Shown here: one piece after another, positions 19,380-30,352 of the stretch
Layout of the letters: each line of letters begins with the position of its first letter
Position numbering within the stretch: the stretch's first letter is position 1
Origin: Halobacteriales archaeon
GTDB lineage: Archaea > Halobacteriota > Halobacteria > Halobacteriales > SKNY01
Reading direction: 5' to 3'
Length of the DNA: 64,000 nucleotides
NCBI GenBank assembly: GCA_007118975.1
Contig: SKQO01000016.1
Location: 1 to 64,000, forward strand
Notes under the pieces: generated by a model
Databases searched by the model: none
What the model saw: only the letters and a program-made list of their open reading frames with translations
Told to the model about the DNA's origin: nothing
Program-made: the position numbers and the translations under genes

Positions 19380-20621
19380 TCACTGAAGTTCCGCGACCCG
19401 TACCACCGTATCGCTCCCGTACGGGAATCCCGTGCAATCGATCGTCGTGATCGACTCCGAGGCCGCCTGAAACACGGTTAATTCCTCGCCGCTGTCCAGC
19501 CATCGTGCCCCCGAGATGTCGCGATCCAGGCCCGCGATCGATCGCGGTCCGGAACCCCCGGTCGTCACTGTCACGTTTTCGTGACCGCTGATGGAGAGAT
19601 CGAACGCGAGGTAAAACAGCCCATCGTCCGTTTCAAGGACGAAATCCCGCCCTTGACAGGAACACTCGACTGGGCGCCCCTCGTAGATCGACTGCCCCAC
19701 ATCGTCGATCCAGTCACCCGCTCGCCGGATCGCGGCTTGTTCGTACGCCGGTAGCGCACCTTCAGCGGTCGGGCCGATGTTTAGGAGATAGTTCGCTCCA
19801 CGACCCCGACAGGTCGCCAGCGTCTCGATAATATCACCCGGCGATTTGTACGCGTAGTCGTCAGCCCCGATTCCCCAGTGTCCGTTCATCGTCTGACACA
19901 TTTCGGCGGCCACGTACTGGTCTGCCCCCGAACGATCCAGCGGCTCGGGTTCGCTCTGTTCGAAGGTCACGCTATCGATTTCCGGGTGGCTGATCTCCCC
20001 CTCGTTCCCGATACCCGTGTTGTTGACGACGATGGCTTCCGGTCGGTACTCACGGACGAGTTCGTATCTATCGTCAAGGTGCCAGTCGACGTCGTCGCGA
20101 GACCAGTCACCATCGAACCAGATACCGCCGATATCGTAGTGTTCGAGGACGATTTCGAGCGAATCGTGGAGGTAGGTGATGTACTCCTCGAAGCTCGACT
20201 GATCACACGTGTCAGATCCCCAGTGCCAGTCGAGGGTCGTGTGATAGAGGAACGGTTCGATTCCTTCCGCCCGACAACCCTCGACGAAGTCCTCGACGAG
20301 GTCACGGCCTGCCGCGGCGTGTGGTGCATCGTAGTCACTGAGTCCCCTGGTATCATAGAGGGAGAACCCGTCGTGGTGTCTGGCCGTCAACACCGCATAT
20401 CCCATTCCCGATTCCCGAGCGAACCTGGCGATCTCCCGGCCGTCCCAGTCAGCGGCCGTGAACGATTCCGTCAGCGTTTCGTACTCCTCGGGGGTGATGT
20501 CATCGTCGTTGTGCAGAATCCATTCTCCCCGGCCGAGCTGTGCATACAACCCCCAGTGGAGAAAGAGACCGTAAGCGCGTTCTTCGAAGCCGGCAATCCG
20601 GTCCGGTCGCGTTAGAGCCAT
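19380..20621 (-). CDS. alpha-L-fucosidase-like glycoside hydrolase (GH29)
   Basis: FGLFLHWGLYA-type start (YGLFLHWGLYAQLGRGEW), YAVLTARHHDGFSLYDT, IGGIWFDGDW, NYLLNIGPTAEGALP. Confidence 0.93.
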   Translation of the reverse strand: MALTRPDRIAGFEERAYGLFLHWGLYAQLGRGEWILHNDDDITPEEYETLTESFTAADWDGREIARFARESGMGYAVLTARHHDGFSLYDTRGLSDYDAPHAAAGRDLVEDFVEGCRAEGIEPFLYHTTLDWHWGSDTCDQSSFEEYITYLHDSLEIVLEHYDIGGIWFDGDWSRDDVDWHLDDRYELVREYRPEAIVVNNTGIGNEGEISHPEIDSVTFEQSEPEPLDRSGADQYVAAEMCQTMNGHWGIGADDYAYKSPGDIIETLATCRGRGANYLLNIGPTAEGALPAYEQAAIRRAGDWIDDVGQSIYEGRPVECSCQGRDFVLETDDGLFYLAFDLSISGHENVTVTTGGSGPRSIAGLDRDISGARWLDSGEELTVFQAASESITTIDCTGFPYGSDTVVRVAELQ

Positions 20622-20920
20622 CGTGTGGTTGGTGGCTGGAGGTTGCCAAATAAGTTCGCGAACTCTTACTCGTCTGCCACTGCTTCTACTCCCGGAACAC
20701 TCGCTGTCGGCTACCGGGTGCTCCTGAGGTGTTCATCATGCCCCTCAATTTCGGATGCAGCGTCAGCGACGATCGGCTCACCGTGGTCAAAAGTAGCGAA
20801 GTTCGTGCTCTATTGTCGCAAGTCAGCCCGGATTTCCCGGCTTACCCGTCCACGGTACTGCTCGTCAATCACCGATAGCACCCGATAGCTTTTCGGCGCG
20901 ATTCCGAGAATGGCTCCGGC

Positions 20921-21739
20921 ATGACCCTGGAGCGCTACGACTACCACGTCCACTCCGACTATTCGGACGGAACCGAGGCGGGGCGGATGATAGAGACGGC
21001 AACGAGGGTCGGGCTGGATGGGATCGGGTTTGCCGACCATGTCCTGCTCTCGCATCCCGAAAAACGTCGCGAAGCAGGCTATCCGATGGATCCGACCACG
21101 GTCGAGGACCGGAGTAACGAACTGGAGCGGTTGGCACAGTCAACGGATGTGCGGATCTTCGAGGGTGTGGAGATCGATTACTATCCGTACGACGAAGCGA
21201 ACATCGGGACGTTTCTGGAAAAACACTCGTTCGACTATGTCGTCGGTAGCGTCCACGAATTGAGTCCCTACCGACCGGACGACCCGACATCGAGTGTCCA
21301 TCACAGCAACACGGCTCACTTCGAGGGGATGTCCGAGACTGCGCGGGTGGAGTACGTCGATCGTTACTTCGAGAACGTCGTCAGTCTGATCGACTCTGGA
21401 CTCGCTGATATTCTCGCCCACCTGGATCTGATCGAACGCAACGATGCGCTTCGGGGGCTGGCGAGCACGACTCACTACCGCCAGGTCGCCGATGCGCTCG
21501 CCGCATCGTCGGCAATCCCGGAAATAAACGGGGCGGCCGTTACGGATGACTGGCCGGTATTGCCGCGGCAGGAGTTCTTCGAGCTGCTGCTCGAGCACGA
21601 TATTGCGTTCGTCCGGGGGTCGGACGCTCACGGTACCGCCTCGCTCGAAACACGGACGGCCAGAATCGATGAAGTCGTCCAGGCGTACGACGTCGAGCTA
21701 AAAACAATCCGGACGGCAGGGGAGACCGACCCGGATTGA
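20921..21739 (+). CDS. PHP domain phosphoesterase (histidinol-phosphatase type)
   Basis: YDYHVHSDYSDGTEAG, GIGFADHV, GVEIDYYP, VVGSVHEL, GSDAHG. Confidence 0.92.
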   Translation: MTLERYDYHVHSDYSDGTEAGRMIETATRVGLDGIGFADHVLLSHPEKRREAGYPMDPTTVEDRSNELERLAQSTDVRIFEGVEIDYYPYDEANIGTFLEKHSFDYVVGSVHELSPYRPDDPTSSVHHSNTAHFEGMSETARVEYVDRYFENVVSLIDSGLADILAHLDLIERNDALRGLASTTHYRQVADALAASSAIPEINGAAVTDDWPVLPRQEFFELLLEHDIAFVRGSDAHGTASLETRTARIDEVVQAYDVELKTIRTAGETDPD

Positions 21740-22008
21740 GCACCGGCGCTGGGCGGTACTGCATCGGTCCGCTAGCCAACATACTGTCATCCGATTTCTA
21801 TCGATGGGGTGGAATCGTCGCGGTAGGCGTGGAGACACGAACCGAGTCGGTCGGTGAGTCGTATGCGAGAACTTCCGGGACCGGTGTACGCTAGCTCCGA
21901 ATCTCGGCAAACGATCCGCGGATCGCCCGCCCGGGTGTCCGATCTGTAAACGAATGACACACAACCCACAGCTTTAATTCATACCGACGCTAACAGACTT
22001 GTCAGTCA

Positions 22009-23961
22009 ATGAGTCCTCGCTGGGGTGGTGGCAAGACGTCGAAAGACACCGAGGAATGGGAGGAGTTTCTCGCCGATACGGACCACGCCCTTTGGGAGGT
22101 TCTCAAGAGCTACGGCTGGCGACGCAAGTGGTGGTTTATCCTCGGATCGATCTCGGGACTGATCTCCCGATCGATGGACCTTATTCCACCGTTACTCCTT
22201 GCCGTGGCGATCGACGCGATCTTCTTCGACGAGCAGGCGTTCAACCTCCCGCTGGTCTCACAGGCCGCGCTTCCCGACGACGTCTTCTGGCAGTTTAGCC
22301 TCCTCATCGGACTGTTGGTCGCGATCTATATCCTCGAGGCGGCGTTGCTCTGGCTCAAAAACTTCGCCTGGGGACACCTCGCGATTCATATCCAACACGA
22401 ACTCCGCGTGGACACCTTCGATGCGATGCAGGCGATGGAGATGGAGTTTTTCGACAACAAACAGACCGGCCAGGTGATGTCGGTGCTCAACAACGACGTC
22501 AATCAGCTCGAGGGGTTCCTGCGACGGAACGTCGATACGGGGATTCGCATCTTCGTGGCAGTGTTCGGCACCTTCACCGCCATGATGTTGCTCAACTGGC
22601 AGCTGACACTCATCGCCGTTGTCCCAATTCCCCTGCTCGCCATTGCGAGCTTCTATTTCGTCAAGATCATCAAACCGAAGTACGTCGACGTTCGTTCGAA
22701 AGTCGGCCGGGTCAATGCCCAACTCGAGAACAACGTCACGGGTATCGAGGTCGTGAAAGCGTTCACGAACGAAGATCTGGAACACGATCGAATCGAGGCG
22801 GCCTCCCAGGACCATCTCGACGCGAACTGGAGCGCCATCAAGACGCGCATCAAGTTCTTTCCCACGTTGAACATCATCACCGGTATCGGGTATCTGTTGA
22901 TTTTTTCCGTCGGGGGATTTTGGGTGGTCTACGGCCCGTACGGACCGTTCACCTTGGCGCTCTCGGCGGGTGTCCTGGTGGCCTTCTTGCAGTACTCCCA
23001 GCGATTTATGTGGCCGATGCGCCAGCTCGGTCAGATCATCGACCAGTACCAGTATGCGGAGGCGGCTGCACAACGCGTCTACGGGCTGATCCACTCCGCC
23101 GAACAGATCCCGGAAAAGGAGGACGCTCACGAACTCGCGGCGGTCGACGGCGAGATCACCTTCCGGGACGTTGATTTCACGTACAAGTTCGAGGACGAAT
23201 TCGACCGCGAAACCGTGATCCAGGACGTCAGCTTCGACATCGAGGCCGGGGATTACGTCGGCATCGTCGGTCCCACCGGGGCGGGCAAAACGACGTTGAT
23301 CAAACTGCTGATGCGGTTTTACGACGTCGATCGCGGTTCGATTCAGGTCGATAGTCACGATATCCGGGATGTCACCGTCGAGAGCCTGCGCGAATCGATC
23401 GGGTACGTGAGTCAGGATCCATTCCTCTTCGATGGGACCATCGGGGAGAACGTCGCGTACGCGCATCCCGACGCGCACGAAGAGGAGATCATTCGCGCCG
23501 CGGAGCTTGCTGGCGCCTGGGACTTCATCAGGGAGCTACCGGATGGCCTGGACACCCGGGTCGGTGAGCGCGGTGTGAAACTCTCGGGCGGGCAACGTCA
23601 ACGCGTCAGCCTGGCCCGGGCGATCATGAAAGATCCCGCCGTCCTCGTCCTCGACGAGGCGACGAGCCACGTCGACAACGAGACGGAGGTGCTGATAAAA
23701 AACAGCCTGAACCAGCTGATCGCCGAGCGAACCACGTTCGCCATCGCGCACCGACTCTCGACCGTGCGAAACGCCGATACCATTCTCGTCATGGATGACG
23801 GTCGGCTCGTCGAGGAGGGAACCCACGAGGAACTGCTCGAGCTCGACGGCCTGTATGCGAACCTCTGGCGAGTCCAGGTGGGTGAAATGGATGCGCTTCC
23901 GCAAGAGTTCATCGACCGGACGCGCGAACGGCGCGCCCAGCTCGATACCGACGACGATTGA
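22009..23961 (+). CDS. ABC exporter, fused permease/ATP-binding
   Basis: Six-TM domain plus GPTGAGKTTLIKLL (Walker A), LSGGQRQRVSLARA (signature), VLVLDEATSHVD. Confidence 0.95.
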   Translation: MSPRWGGGKTSKDTEEWEEFLADTDHALWEVLKSYGWRRKWWFILGSISGLISRSMDLIPPLLLAVAIDAIFFDEQAFNLPLVSQAALPDDVFWQFSLLIGLLVAIYILEAALLWLKNFAWGHLAIHIQHELRVDTFDAMQAMEMEFFDNKQTGQVMSVLNNDVNQLEGFLRRNVDTGIRIFVAVFGTFTAMMLLNWQLTLIAVVPIPLLAIASFYFVKIIKPKYVDVRSKVGRVNAQLENNVTGIEVVKAFTNEDLEHDRIEAASQDHLDANWSAIKTRIKFFPTLNIITGIGYLLIFSVGGFWVVYGPYGPFTLALSAGVLVAFLQYSQRFMWPMRQLGQIIDQYQYAEAAAQRVYGLIHSAEQIPEKEDAHELAAVDGEITFRDVDFTYKFEDEFDRETVIQDVSFDIEAGDYVGIVGPTGAGKTTLIKLLMRFYDVDRGSIQVDSHDIRDVTVESLRESIGYVSQDPFLFDGTIGENVAYAHPDAHEEEIIRAAELAGAWDFIRELPDGLDTRVGERGVKLSGGQRQRVSLARAIMKDPAVLVLDEATSHVDNETEVLIKNSLNQLIAERTTFAIAHRLSTVRNADTILVMDDGRLVEEGTHEELLELDGLYANLWRVQVGEMDALPQEFIDRTRERRAQLDTDDD

Positions 23962-24196
23962 GCTCGTTGCCGTGTGGTGCAGGTTCGAATTCCGGGTTGA
24001 ACCGGTTTGTGCGTCACGAGCGTGATGGTCCGAAATCATCATTCGGTAGGCCCCTGGCCGATCTCCGTGACAATCCTGGATTTACTCGTGTTCGCGGGAG
24101 CGTCCCGTCCTGTTTGAGTTCTTCCGACGGCGTGTTCTGGTCTTCGGATGCGGTCCTCGTTGACGTTTTAGTGCGGGAGGGCTATCCGTTGAGATA

Positions 24197-25006
24197 ATGG
24201 GCGTGACGTTGCTGGGGATCGGCGCGGACACCACGAACACCGAGCCAGTCCCGGAGGTCTATCCAGACGGCACTTTCGAGTATCTGCCGATCCCCGAGGC
24301 GAACGGTCCAACCGGTACCACCGAGACGATGTCGTATGGATCCTACGAGTTGCACCACCGAGACGGGACGGCCGCGGAGTACGTGACGTCGATCCGCCCG
24401 GGAGGCGGGGGCGAGGCCATCACCGGTGGCGAACTCGAATCCTGGCCGCTTCACCACGATCCGAATTTCGAGGCACTCACCTACGGAGAAACCGCGAGCC
24501 GGGCGAGCTACGTTCGGCACATCCGCGAACTTGCTCCGGGTGACGTCGTAGGGTTTTACACGGGTCTACGATCGGCCGAATCTACGTATCTCGACCGGTA
24601 TCTTATCGGGTACTTTACGGTGGATCGCATCGTCGACATGCGGCGATTACCGATGGCGGGGGATGTCGTGTCGTTTAGCGAGCTTCCCCGGTCCCGACGA
24701 GATGCCATCATGGCGGAGCACGGGGCCAACGCCCACGCCAAGCGATACCATGCAACAGGTCGGGTCGCACCGGACGATGGCCTGGTACTCATCGAGGGGC
24801 GCGAACCGGGCGGCCTCTTGGATCGTGCGTTTCGGCTCAGTGAGTGTGGGGCGAACGGCCATCATTACCTCACCGACGAACTCCAACGGCGTTTCGCCCC
24901 GGAGCCAACCGGCAATCCCGACACCAACGCCGGTTTGGGTGGGGTCAAGCCGGCACACCGACTCCGAATCGACCCGGCAGCGTTCATCGACATGGTGACG
25001 ACGTGA
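24197..25006 (+). CDS. Nmad3-like (nucleotide modification associated domain 3) haloarchaeal protein
   Basis: LGIGADTTNTEPVPEVYPDGTFEYLPIPE...LTYGETASRASYVRHIRELAPGDVVGFYTGL resembles Nmad3-type proteins. Confidence 0.6.
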   Translation: MGVTLLGIGADTTNTEPVPEVYPDGTFEYLPIPEANGPTGTTETMSYGSYELHHRDGTAAEYVTSIRPGGGGEAITGGELESWPLHHDPNFEALTYGETASRASYVRHIRELAPGDVVGFYTGLRSAESTYLDRYLIGYFTVDRIVDMRRLPMAGDVVSFSELPRSRRDAIMAEHGANAHAKRYHATGRVAPDDGLVLIEGREPGGLLDRAFRLSECGANGHHYLTDELQRRFAPEPTGNPDTNAGLGGVKPAHRLRIDPAAFIDMVTT

Positions 25007-25194
25007 ATTCGGCTGAGAGCTCGGTTTACTAACAGCACGAGCCGGTCACTGGTTGAGCTACTACTGGTAGAGCCAACCCTCTCAGATGTAGCCGTTTGAG
25101 ACCGCCAGCACGTCCTCCCTGCGGTCAATGTCGGGTCTCGAATGCACCCGATCTCTCCTTGGAGGATCTGTAACCGCGTGTCACGCTCGTCAGT

Positions 25195-25437
25195 ACGGGA
25201 AGCCGTTCGCATCGGTGCGAGAGGGCTCCCGGGCAAAATCGGGGCGAAAACCATCGGAACGGGACCTAAAACCGTCACATTGTGTCCATCGTATGGAATC
25301 GAGATATTGCTCGGATTGGGTGTGTTCTCCTCGGGGAGCGTTGCGTTGACGGCAGCAATATCGACAGCCAATTCAAGCGGGCGCAGGTCAATCGGATCCA
25401 CATCCGGCTTTCCTGCTGGTGACGCCACAGTCGCCAT
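25195..25437 (-). pseudogene. possible DUF4213/DUF364 (COG2014-like) remnant
   Basis: RPLELAVDIAAVNATLPEENTPNPSNISIPYDGHNVTVLGPVPMVFAPI resembles the family core (xxIGLAAVNAxL...KVxxVGxFP), without a consistent frame on either side. Confidence 0.35.
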
Positions 25438-25704
25438 CCTCGCCGTTGTCCCCTCCAGATCAAGCGAATTTCGTATCCGTTTCCTCCCGGGTTGGTCCCG
25501 AAATACCGCACCCTCATCTCGGTTTTGTAATACTTTTGATCTGTTCGGTCAGCGTATGCTGCCCGATTCAAGGAATTCACTGGTCGTACAGGACCTTAAT
25601 CGCCGAAATTTCCGATATGGGGGGTTGGACGCCGATGGACGTCCCGGCAATGAAGTCATCCTGGCCTCGTTGAATCGACGCTAGACGATCCGTGCTACGA
25701 GCGC

Positions 25705-28344
25705 TTACCCCCGATCGGGGAGCCACGGTTCGCGTGGACGCAGGCGAACCGGCCCGAGAAGTCCGGCCGGTCGCACGTCCCATTCCGATGCATCGAAGGG
25801 TTCGTACTCCAGGTCCACGAGGTTGATATCCTCAAAACATTTCCAGTCCACGTCACGCCGATCGAGATCCCTGATGCGGTTTGCTCCACGATTGGTGACC
25901 TCGACGACGAGCGTGTTTTGCTCCTCAAGATCGTCAATCGACAATCGGTAGGGCGCATCCATCACCGTCCCGATCCGATCGCCGTTGAGCCACACGGTGG
26001 CACTACTGTGGACCGTTCCCAGGTCGAGTGACCAGCGTTCGCCCGGGGGCCGGTCGAACGTCGTCTCGTAACGCGCCGTGCCGCCAAATCGCTCGTACAA
26101 TTCGCCGAGTTCCGTCCAGGATTGCAATTCGTCCAGTTCCCTACCCGGCGGCCTCTCGGGCCCACCTCGGATGAATGTCACAGACCACGGCCCGTTCAGG
26201 GTTACCGGCTGTCCCGTAGTATAATACCCACGCGGCGCCTCATCCAGCACGTCCTCCTCGAAGCACCGGAGGATGACGGACTCACCGACTGCCAGCTGGA
26301 GGTACACTGCCCGGCCCTCGTCTTCGTGACGCATCGCAGCTGGTGCAGCTGCCCCCGTCTTCGGGTCAAGTCCCGCGACGGCTGCGGGGCTGTCAGCGAT
26401 CGGGACCCACCCGTCGATCGGCTCTTCTCCCTTGTTGACAATAAAGTAATGCTTCCCGCCGTCGAATCGACGCCGGACGAATTGGAGTTCCTGCTCGACG
26501 AGTGATTCACGGCGCACGTCTGCGGCGGCTAGCATCGATTCCGGCTCGCCCACGAGGAACTTTCCGTCGCCGATACGGGCAACCGACAACCCATCACGTT
26601 CTGGTAGCGTGATCCGATCGCACAGTGCCCCAAGACGGTTTCGTCGCGATTCGAGTTCGTGATAACCGGGGACATCTGCCGGGAGCCCCTCCTCGAATCC
26701 GACGGTCGCCCCCGATTCGACCAATCCGAGCAGCCGTTCCATCGTCTCCAGGGGTATGTGGGTCGTTTCGGGGACGATCACGGCCTCGTATTCGCCGGTG
26801 CCAGCGATTATCCGCCCCGCCTCGACATGCGTTTGCTCGAGCAATCTGTCGGACACGAACTCGAAGCTGTATCCCTGCTCCTGGAGCGTGCCGGCGACGC
26901 GTCCGAACGAGTACGACTCGAACCAGTCTCGATCAAGGATTGGAACGCGTTCCGCAAAGCCGGGCTCTGCATGCCAGATGTCCTCCATCGGCCAGTACAC
27001 CAACACGTCTGCATCCGGCTCTCCCGTCTGCAACACGGCCTGACACCGAGAAACGTACTCGTTCAGTGCATCGATATCCCGCCAGATCGGGTTGCGCGAG
27101 TTGAGCTGGGTGGACGCGTAGAACAGCCAGCCGGGCCACGGCGCATCGTCGGGGGAGTATGCAGTCCCGTGGTAGACGATGTGGTTGATGCCGGCGAGAA
27201 ACAGCTCGTCGATGTGTGCTTTCAACGCGCCGAGCGAGACCGTGAAGTGTTCGTCGAGCCAGGTCGCGGTTTCGGCTGAAATCAGCCGGGAGTCCGTGAG
27301 ATGCCCCGCCGAGGATGCCAGTTTCGACGCCAGCACGTGGCCATCGTCGCCGATGAATTCGGTTTCCGGGATATCCGCGAGCGCGTACAGATCAAGGATA
27401 TTCCCCGGTGCGCAGTGGGCCTGGAACCTGGCCTGCCGCCCCCGGCGATGGTTCCACTGCATCCATTCGGTGATCGTTTCCGCATAGAGCCGGGAAAGCA
27501 CCCGGCGATAGTCCGCCTTGACACGGGCGGCGGTATCCTCGTCCGTTTCGCCGAGCAGCGCAAGGAGGTGTTCCTGTAACCGATAGCCACACTGGTCTTC
27601 GAATGTCTCCAGTAGCAACGGTGACCAGTGTGCGTCGAACTCGAAGGAATCGTGGAACGTCGCCCGCACCGGTGGGCCGTCGTACGCGGCAAACTCCCGA
27701 TCGAAGCGTTCGAGGTATTCCCGCATCGCGGCTGGGTGAAAAGGACTTAGCATCAACCCCTCGCGATCCGGTGCGGCACGCTTGACCTCGCGACCGGCGC
27801 ATCCGAGAATCGAAACGACGGTCCAGGACCCCGCCTCGGGTCGCCACTCGATTCTCCCGTCGTCTCCAACCTCGTCAGTGAGATCGACCGTCCGCCCGTC
27901 TTCGGCGTACGCGACCAGCGATTGGAGGCGTGCCGGATCGTAGGTGGCCTCGAACCTTTCGGCTTCCAGACGGGTGACCGCCGACTCGAAGGTCATCGCG
28001 GATTCTTCGAAGCCGATCGACGGGCCGCCGAAGTGCCAGCCGGTGCCAGGAACGATATCGACTGCCATCCCCCGGCCGGTGGCTTCTGTGACAGTGTGGT
28101 CCAACCGTTCGAGCCACGGGCTGTTCAGAAACGCGAGATTGTGATGCTCTTCCCCCTGCACGCCATAGATCGGCGTGATTTCGACCCCGCCGATCCCCAC
28201 CTCCTCGAGCCGCGAAAGTTCGCGCTCTAGGTCGGCGTCCGCCACTGCGCTCCCCGGCCACCACCACCGCGTCCAGGGACGGCATTCGGCCGTGATCATG
28301 GGCCAGGCGAGATGGCCAGGGTCGGCCTCGGATGATTCTCCCAT
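25705..28344 (-). CDS. GH106-like alpha-L-rhamnosidase
   Basis: ECRPWTRWWWPGSAVADADLERELSRLEEVGIGGVEITPIYGV, GWHFGGPSIGFEESA, FHDSFEFDAHWSPLLLETFEDQCGY; C-terminal beta-sandwich. Start taken at MGESSEAD. Confidence 0.85.
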   Translation of the reverse strand: MGESSEADPGHLAWPMITAECRPWTRWWWPGSAVADADLERELSRLEEVGIGGVEITPIYGVQGEEHHNLAFLNSPWLERLDHTVTEATGRGMAVDIVPGTGWHFGGPSIGFEESAMTFESAVTRLEAERFEATYDPARLQSLVAYAEDGRTVDLTDEVGDDGRIEWRPEAGSWTVVSILGCAGREVKRAAPDREGLMLSPFHPAAMREYLERFDREFAAYDGPPVRATFHDSFEFDAHWSPLLLETFEDQCGYRLQEHLLALLGETDEDTAARVKADYRRVLSRLYAETITEWMQWNHRRGRQARFQAHCAPGNILDLYALADIPETEFIGDDGHVLASKLASSAGHLTDSRLISAETATWLDEHFTVSLGALKAHIDELFLAGINHIVYHGTAYSPDDAPWPGWLFYASTQLNSRNPIWRDIDALNEYVSRCQAVLQTGEPDADVLVYWPMEDIWHAEPGFAERVPILDRDWFESYSFGRVAGTLQEQGYSFEFVSDRLLEQTHVEAGRIIAGTGEYEAVIVPETTHIPLETMERLLGLVESGATVGFEEGLPADVPGYHELESRRNRLGALCDRITLPERDGLSVARIGDGKFLVGEPESMLAAADVRRESLVEQELQFVRRRFDGGKHYFIVNKGEEPIDGWVPIADSPAAVAGLDPKTGAAAPAAMRHEDEGRAVYLQLAVGESVILRCFEEDVLDEAPRGYYTTGQPVTLNGPWSVTFIRGGPERPPGRELDELQSWTELGELYERFGGTARYETTFDRPPGERWSLDLGTVHSSATVWLNGDRIGTVMDAPYRLSIDDLEEQNTLVVEVTNRGANRIRDLDRRDVDWKCFEDINLVDLEYEPFDASEWDVRPAGLLGPVRLRPREPWLPDRG

Positions 28345-28476
28345 TGCACTGTGGTCCCCGCCGGGTGTGATAATGGTTGGTCTGTCGTTGAGAACTGGCG
28401 GTGGCGATCTGACTGGCGACGCGTGGGGATCGTTCGGTATCAAACGTTATTGTATCGCGGGCGGTTGCGGATTACC

Positions 28477-30051
28477 ATGTCACCGCCGAACGTCCTCGTG
28501 TTGATGAGTGACGAGCACAATCCCCGGTTTCTCCAGCATCGCCCGGCGGGGGAACCGGTCACGACACCCCAGCTCTCGGAGATCGCCGAACAGGGCGTGG
28601 ATTTCCAGAACGCCTACTGTCCCTACCCGATCTGTGCACCCTCGCGAAAGTGTATGCTGACCGGTCAAACCGCGCTCGACTGCGGGGCGGCTGGCAACAA
28701 TATCGTGTACGGCCCGGACGAGGAGACCCTGGTCGCACGCATCCGCGATGCCGGCTTCGAGACGTGCCTCGTCGGGAAAATGCACTTCAACGGCCAGCGA
28801 CAGTTCAACGGGTATCAGCACCGACCGTATGGCGATCTGACGGGCCACGGGATCCAGCAGCCGAGCCACCAACCGGATCCGATTCACTACGACGATCTCG
28901 ACGTCCAGCCGCGGCGGCAGGCGATCGAACGTGGCACTCGGATTCCCAGTGCAGGTGTGACCCAGATCCCGGAGAGCTTGCTCCAAGAACAGGTCGTTGC
29001 GAGGGAGTCGATCGCGTGGCTCCGTGAACACCGGGCTGCTACGGACGACCCGTGGCTACTGACCGCCTCCTTCAGTCGACCGCATTTTCCGCTTACGGCA
29101 CCCCGTAGACACATCGAACGCTACTGGGATCTGGCGGCGGACGAACCCACCGATCGATTGACAGAGTCCGCAATCCCACCGGACGCTGCCGTCGATCATG
29201 CGTGGGTGCGCGCCCAACAAGCGCGGTACGACCAATTCGGTGACGACGAGCTCGCAAAGGCACGGGCCTGCTATTTCGCCTGCGTAGATTTCCTCGACGA
29301 AGTGATCGGCGAGTTCCTCGCAACGCTCGCTGCTGAGGGATTTCTCGAGAACACGATCGTCGTCTACGTGAGCGATCACGGAGACATGGCCGGCGAGCAC
29401 GGCCTCTGGTGGAAGGGGACGTTCCACGAGGGATCGGCCGGCATCCCGATGCACGTCCAACTCCCCGAACACCGCAACGGGACACTCGAGCCGGCTACGA
29501 TCCACACCCCGGTGAGTCTGATCGATCTCTTCCCGACGCTGTGTGGCCAACTGGGTGTCCCCACTCCTGACAGCATCGACGGCGTCGATCTCTCCGAGGC
29601 GATCGAAACGGGGGAGGAACCGGACCGGGATCCGGTGATCTGTGACAACCTCGGCACCTATCGCATGGTGCGAGATGAGAAATACAAGTACGTCCAGTTT
29701 AGCGATCACCCCGAACTGCTCTTCGATCTCGAGGCGGACCCCGAGGAAAGTCAGAACCTGGCCACCGATGCCACCGGCCCCACTGCGGCTGCGCTGGAGC
29801 GATTGCGTCCGATCGTCGACGAAGCCCTCGATCCGAGTCGAATCGAAGCGGAGCGCGAGGCTGCCAACGAAGCCGCCGAGCGTCACGCACTCGGAATTCC
29901 CCCCGGGACGGGCAACGCCTACGTGATGCCGGACGGGCGGCTGGTCGATGCTGGTACGCCGCTCTACAAGCCGGACGTCTTGGCAGACGCTCCCTCCCGT
30001 GTATTTGCGGACTGGCCAACCGGTCGCGACGATGGGGACCCGGCGCAATAA
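28477..30051 (+). CDS. type I sulfatase (arylsulfatase family)
   Basis: NVLVLMSDEHNPR, catalytic CAPSRKCMLTG (C-x-P-S-R formylglycine motif), YVSDHGDMAGEHGLWWKG. Confidence 0.93.
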   Translation: MSPPNVLVLMSDEHNPRFLQHRPAGEPVTTPQLSEIAEQGVDFQNAYCPYPICAPSRKCMLTGQTALDCGAAGNNIVYGPDEETLVARIRDAGFETCLVGKMHFNGQRQFNGYQHRPYGDLTGHGIQQPSHQPDPIHYDDLDVQPRRQAIERGTRIPSAGVTQIPESLLQEQVVARESIAWLREHRAATDDPWLLTASFSRPHFPLTAPRRHIERYWDLAADEPTDRLTESAIPPDAAVDHAWVRAQQARYDQFGDDELAKARACYFACVDFLDEVIGEFLATLAAEGFLENTIVVYVSDHGDMAGEHGLWWKGTFHEGSAGIPMHVQLPEHRNGTLEPATIHTPVSLIDLFPTLCGQLGVPTPDSIDGVDLSEAIETGEEPDRDPVICDNLGTYRMVRDEKYKYVQFSDHPELLFDLEADPEESQNLATDATGPTAAALERLRPIVDEALDPSRIEAEREAANEAAERHALGIPPGTGNAYVMPDGRLVDAGTPLYKPDVLADAPSRVFADWPTGRDDGDPAQ

Positions 30052-30352
30052 GATCTTGAGGTGGCGTCCTCCCACCGGTCTCGGTTGAAGCTTCGCCCGG
30101 AGTCGGTACCCGCATGCCGGCGACGACCGCTATAGTCACGTGGGCATGGAACGGCGTTTCGGAAAATCGTCACGCGTCTGTGCCGTGATCGTCGTGGGAT
30201 GTCGCCTTTGGACGACGGAGCAGGCACCCCCGAAGTAACGCCGGTACCGCTGTCGTCGCCTCGAAGCTTGATCGAGCAATGCGGTCGTATTAGTCCTCGG
30301 CCGCCTGTTCGTTGAGTCGACGCCATTCCTCCGCCGGACGGTTCAAGCGGCG

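Noticed and set aside
22258-23478. 406 aa minus-strand ORF
   Set aside because: Antisense to the ABC exporter gene, which has clear motifs; shadow ORF.
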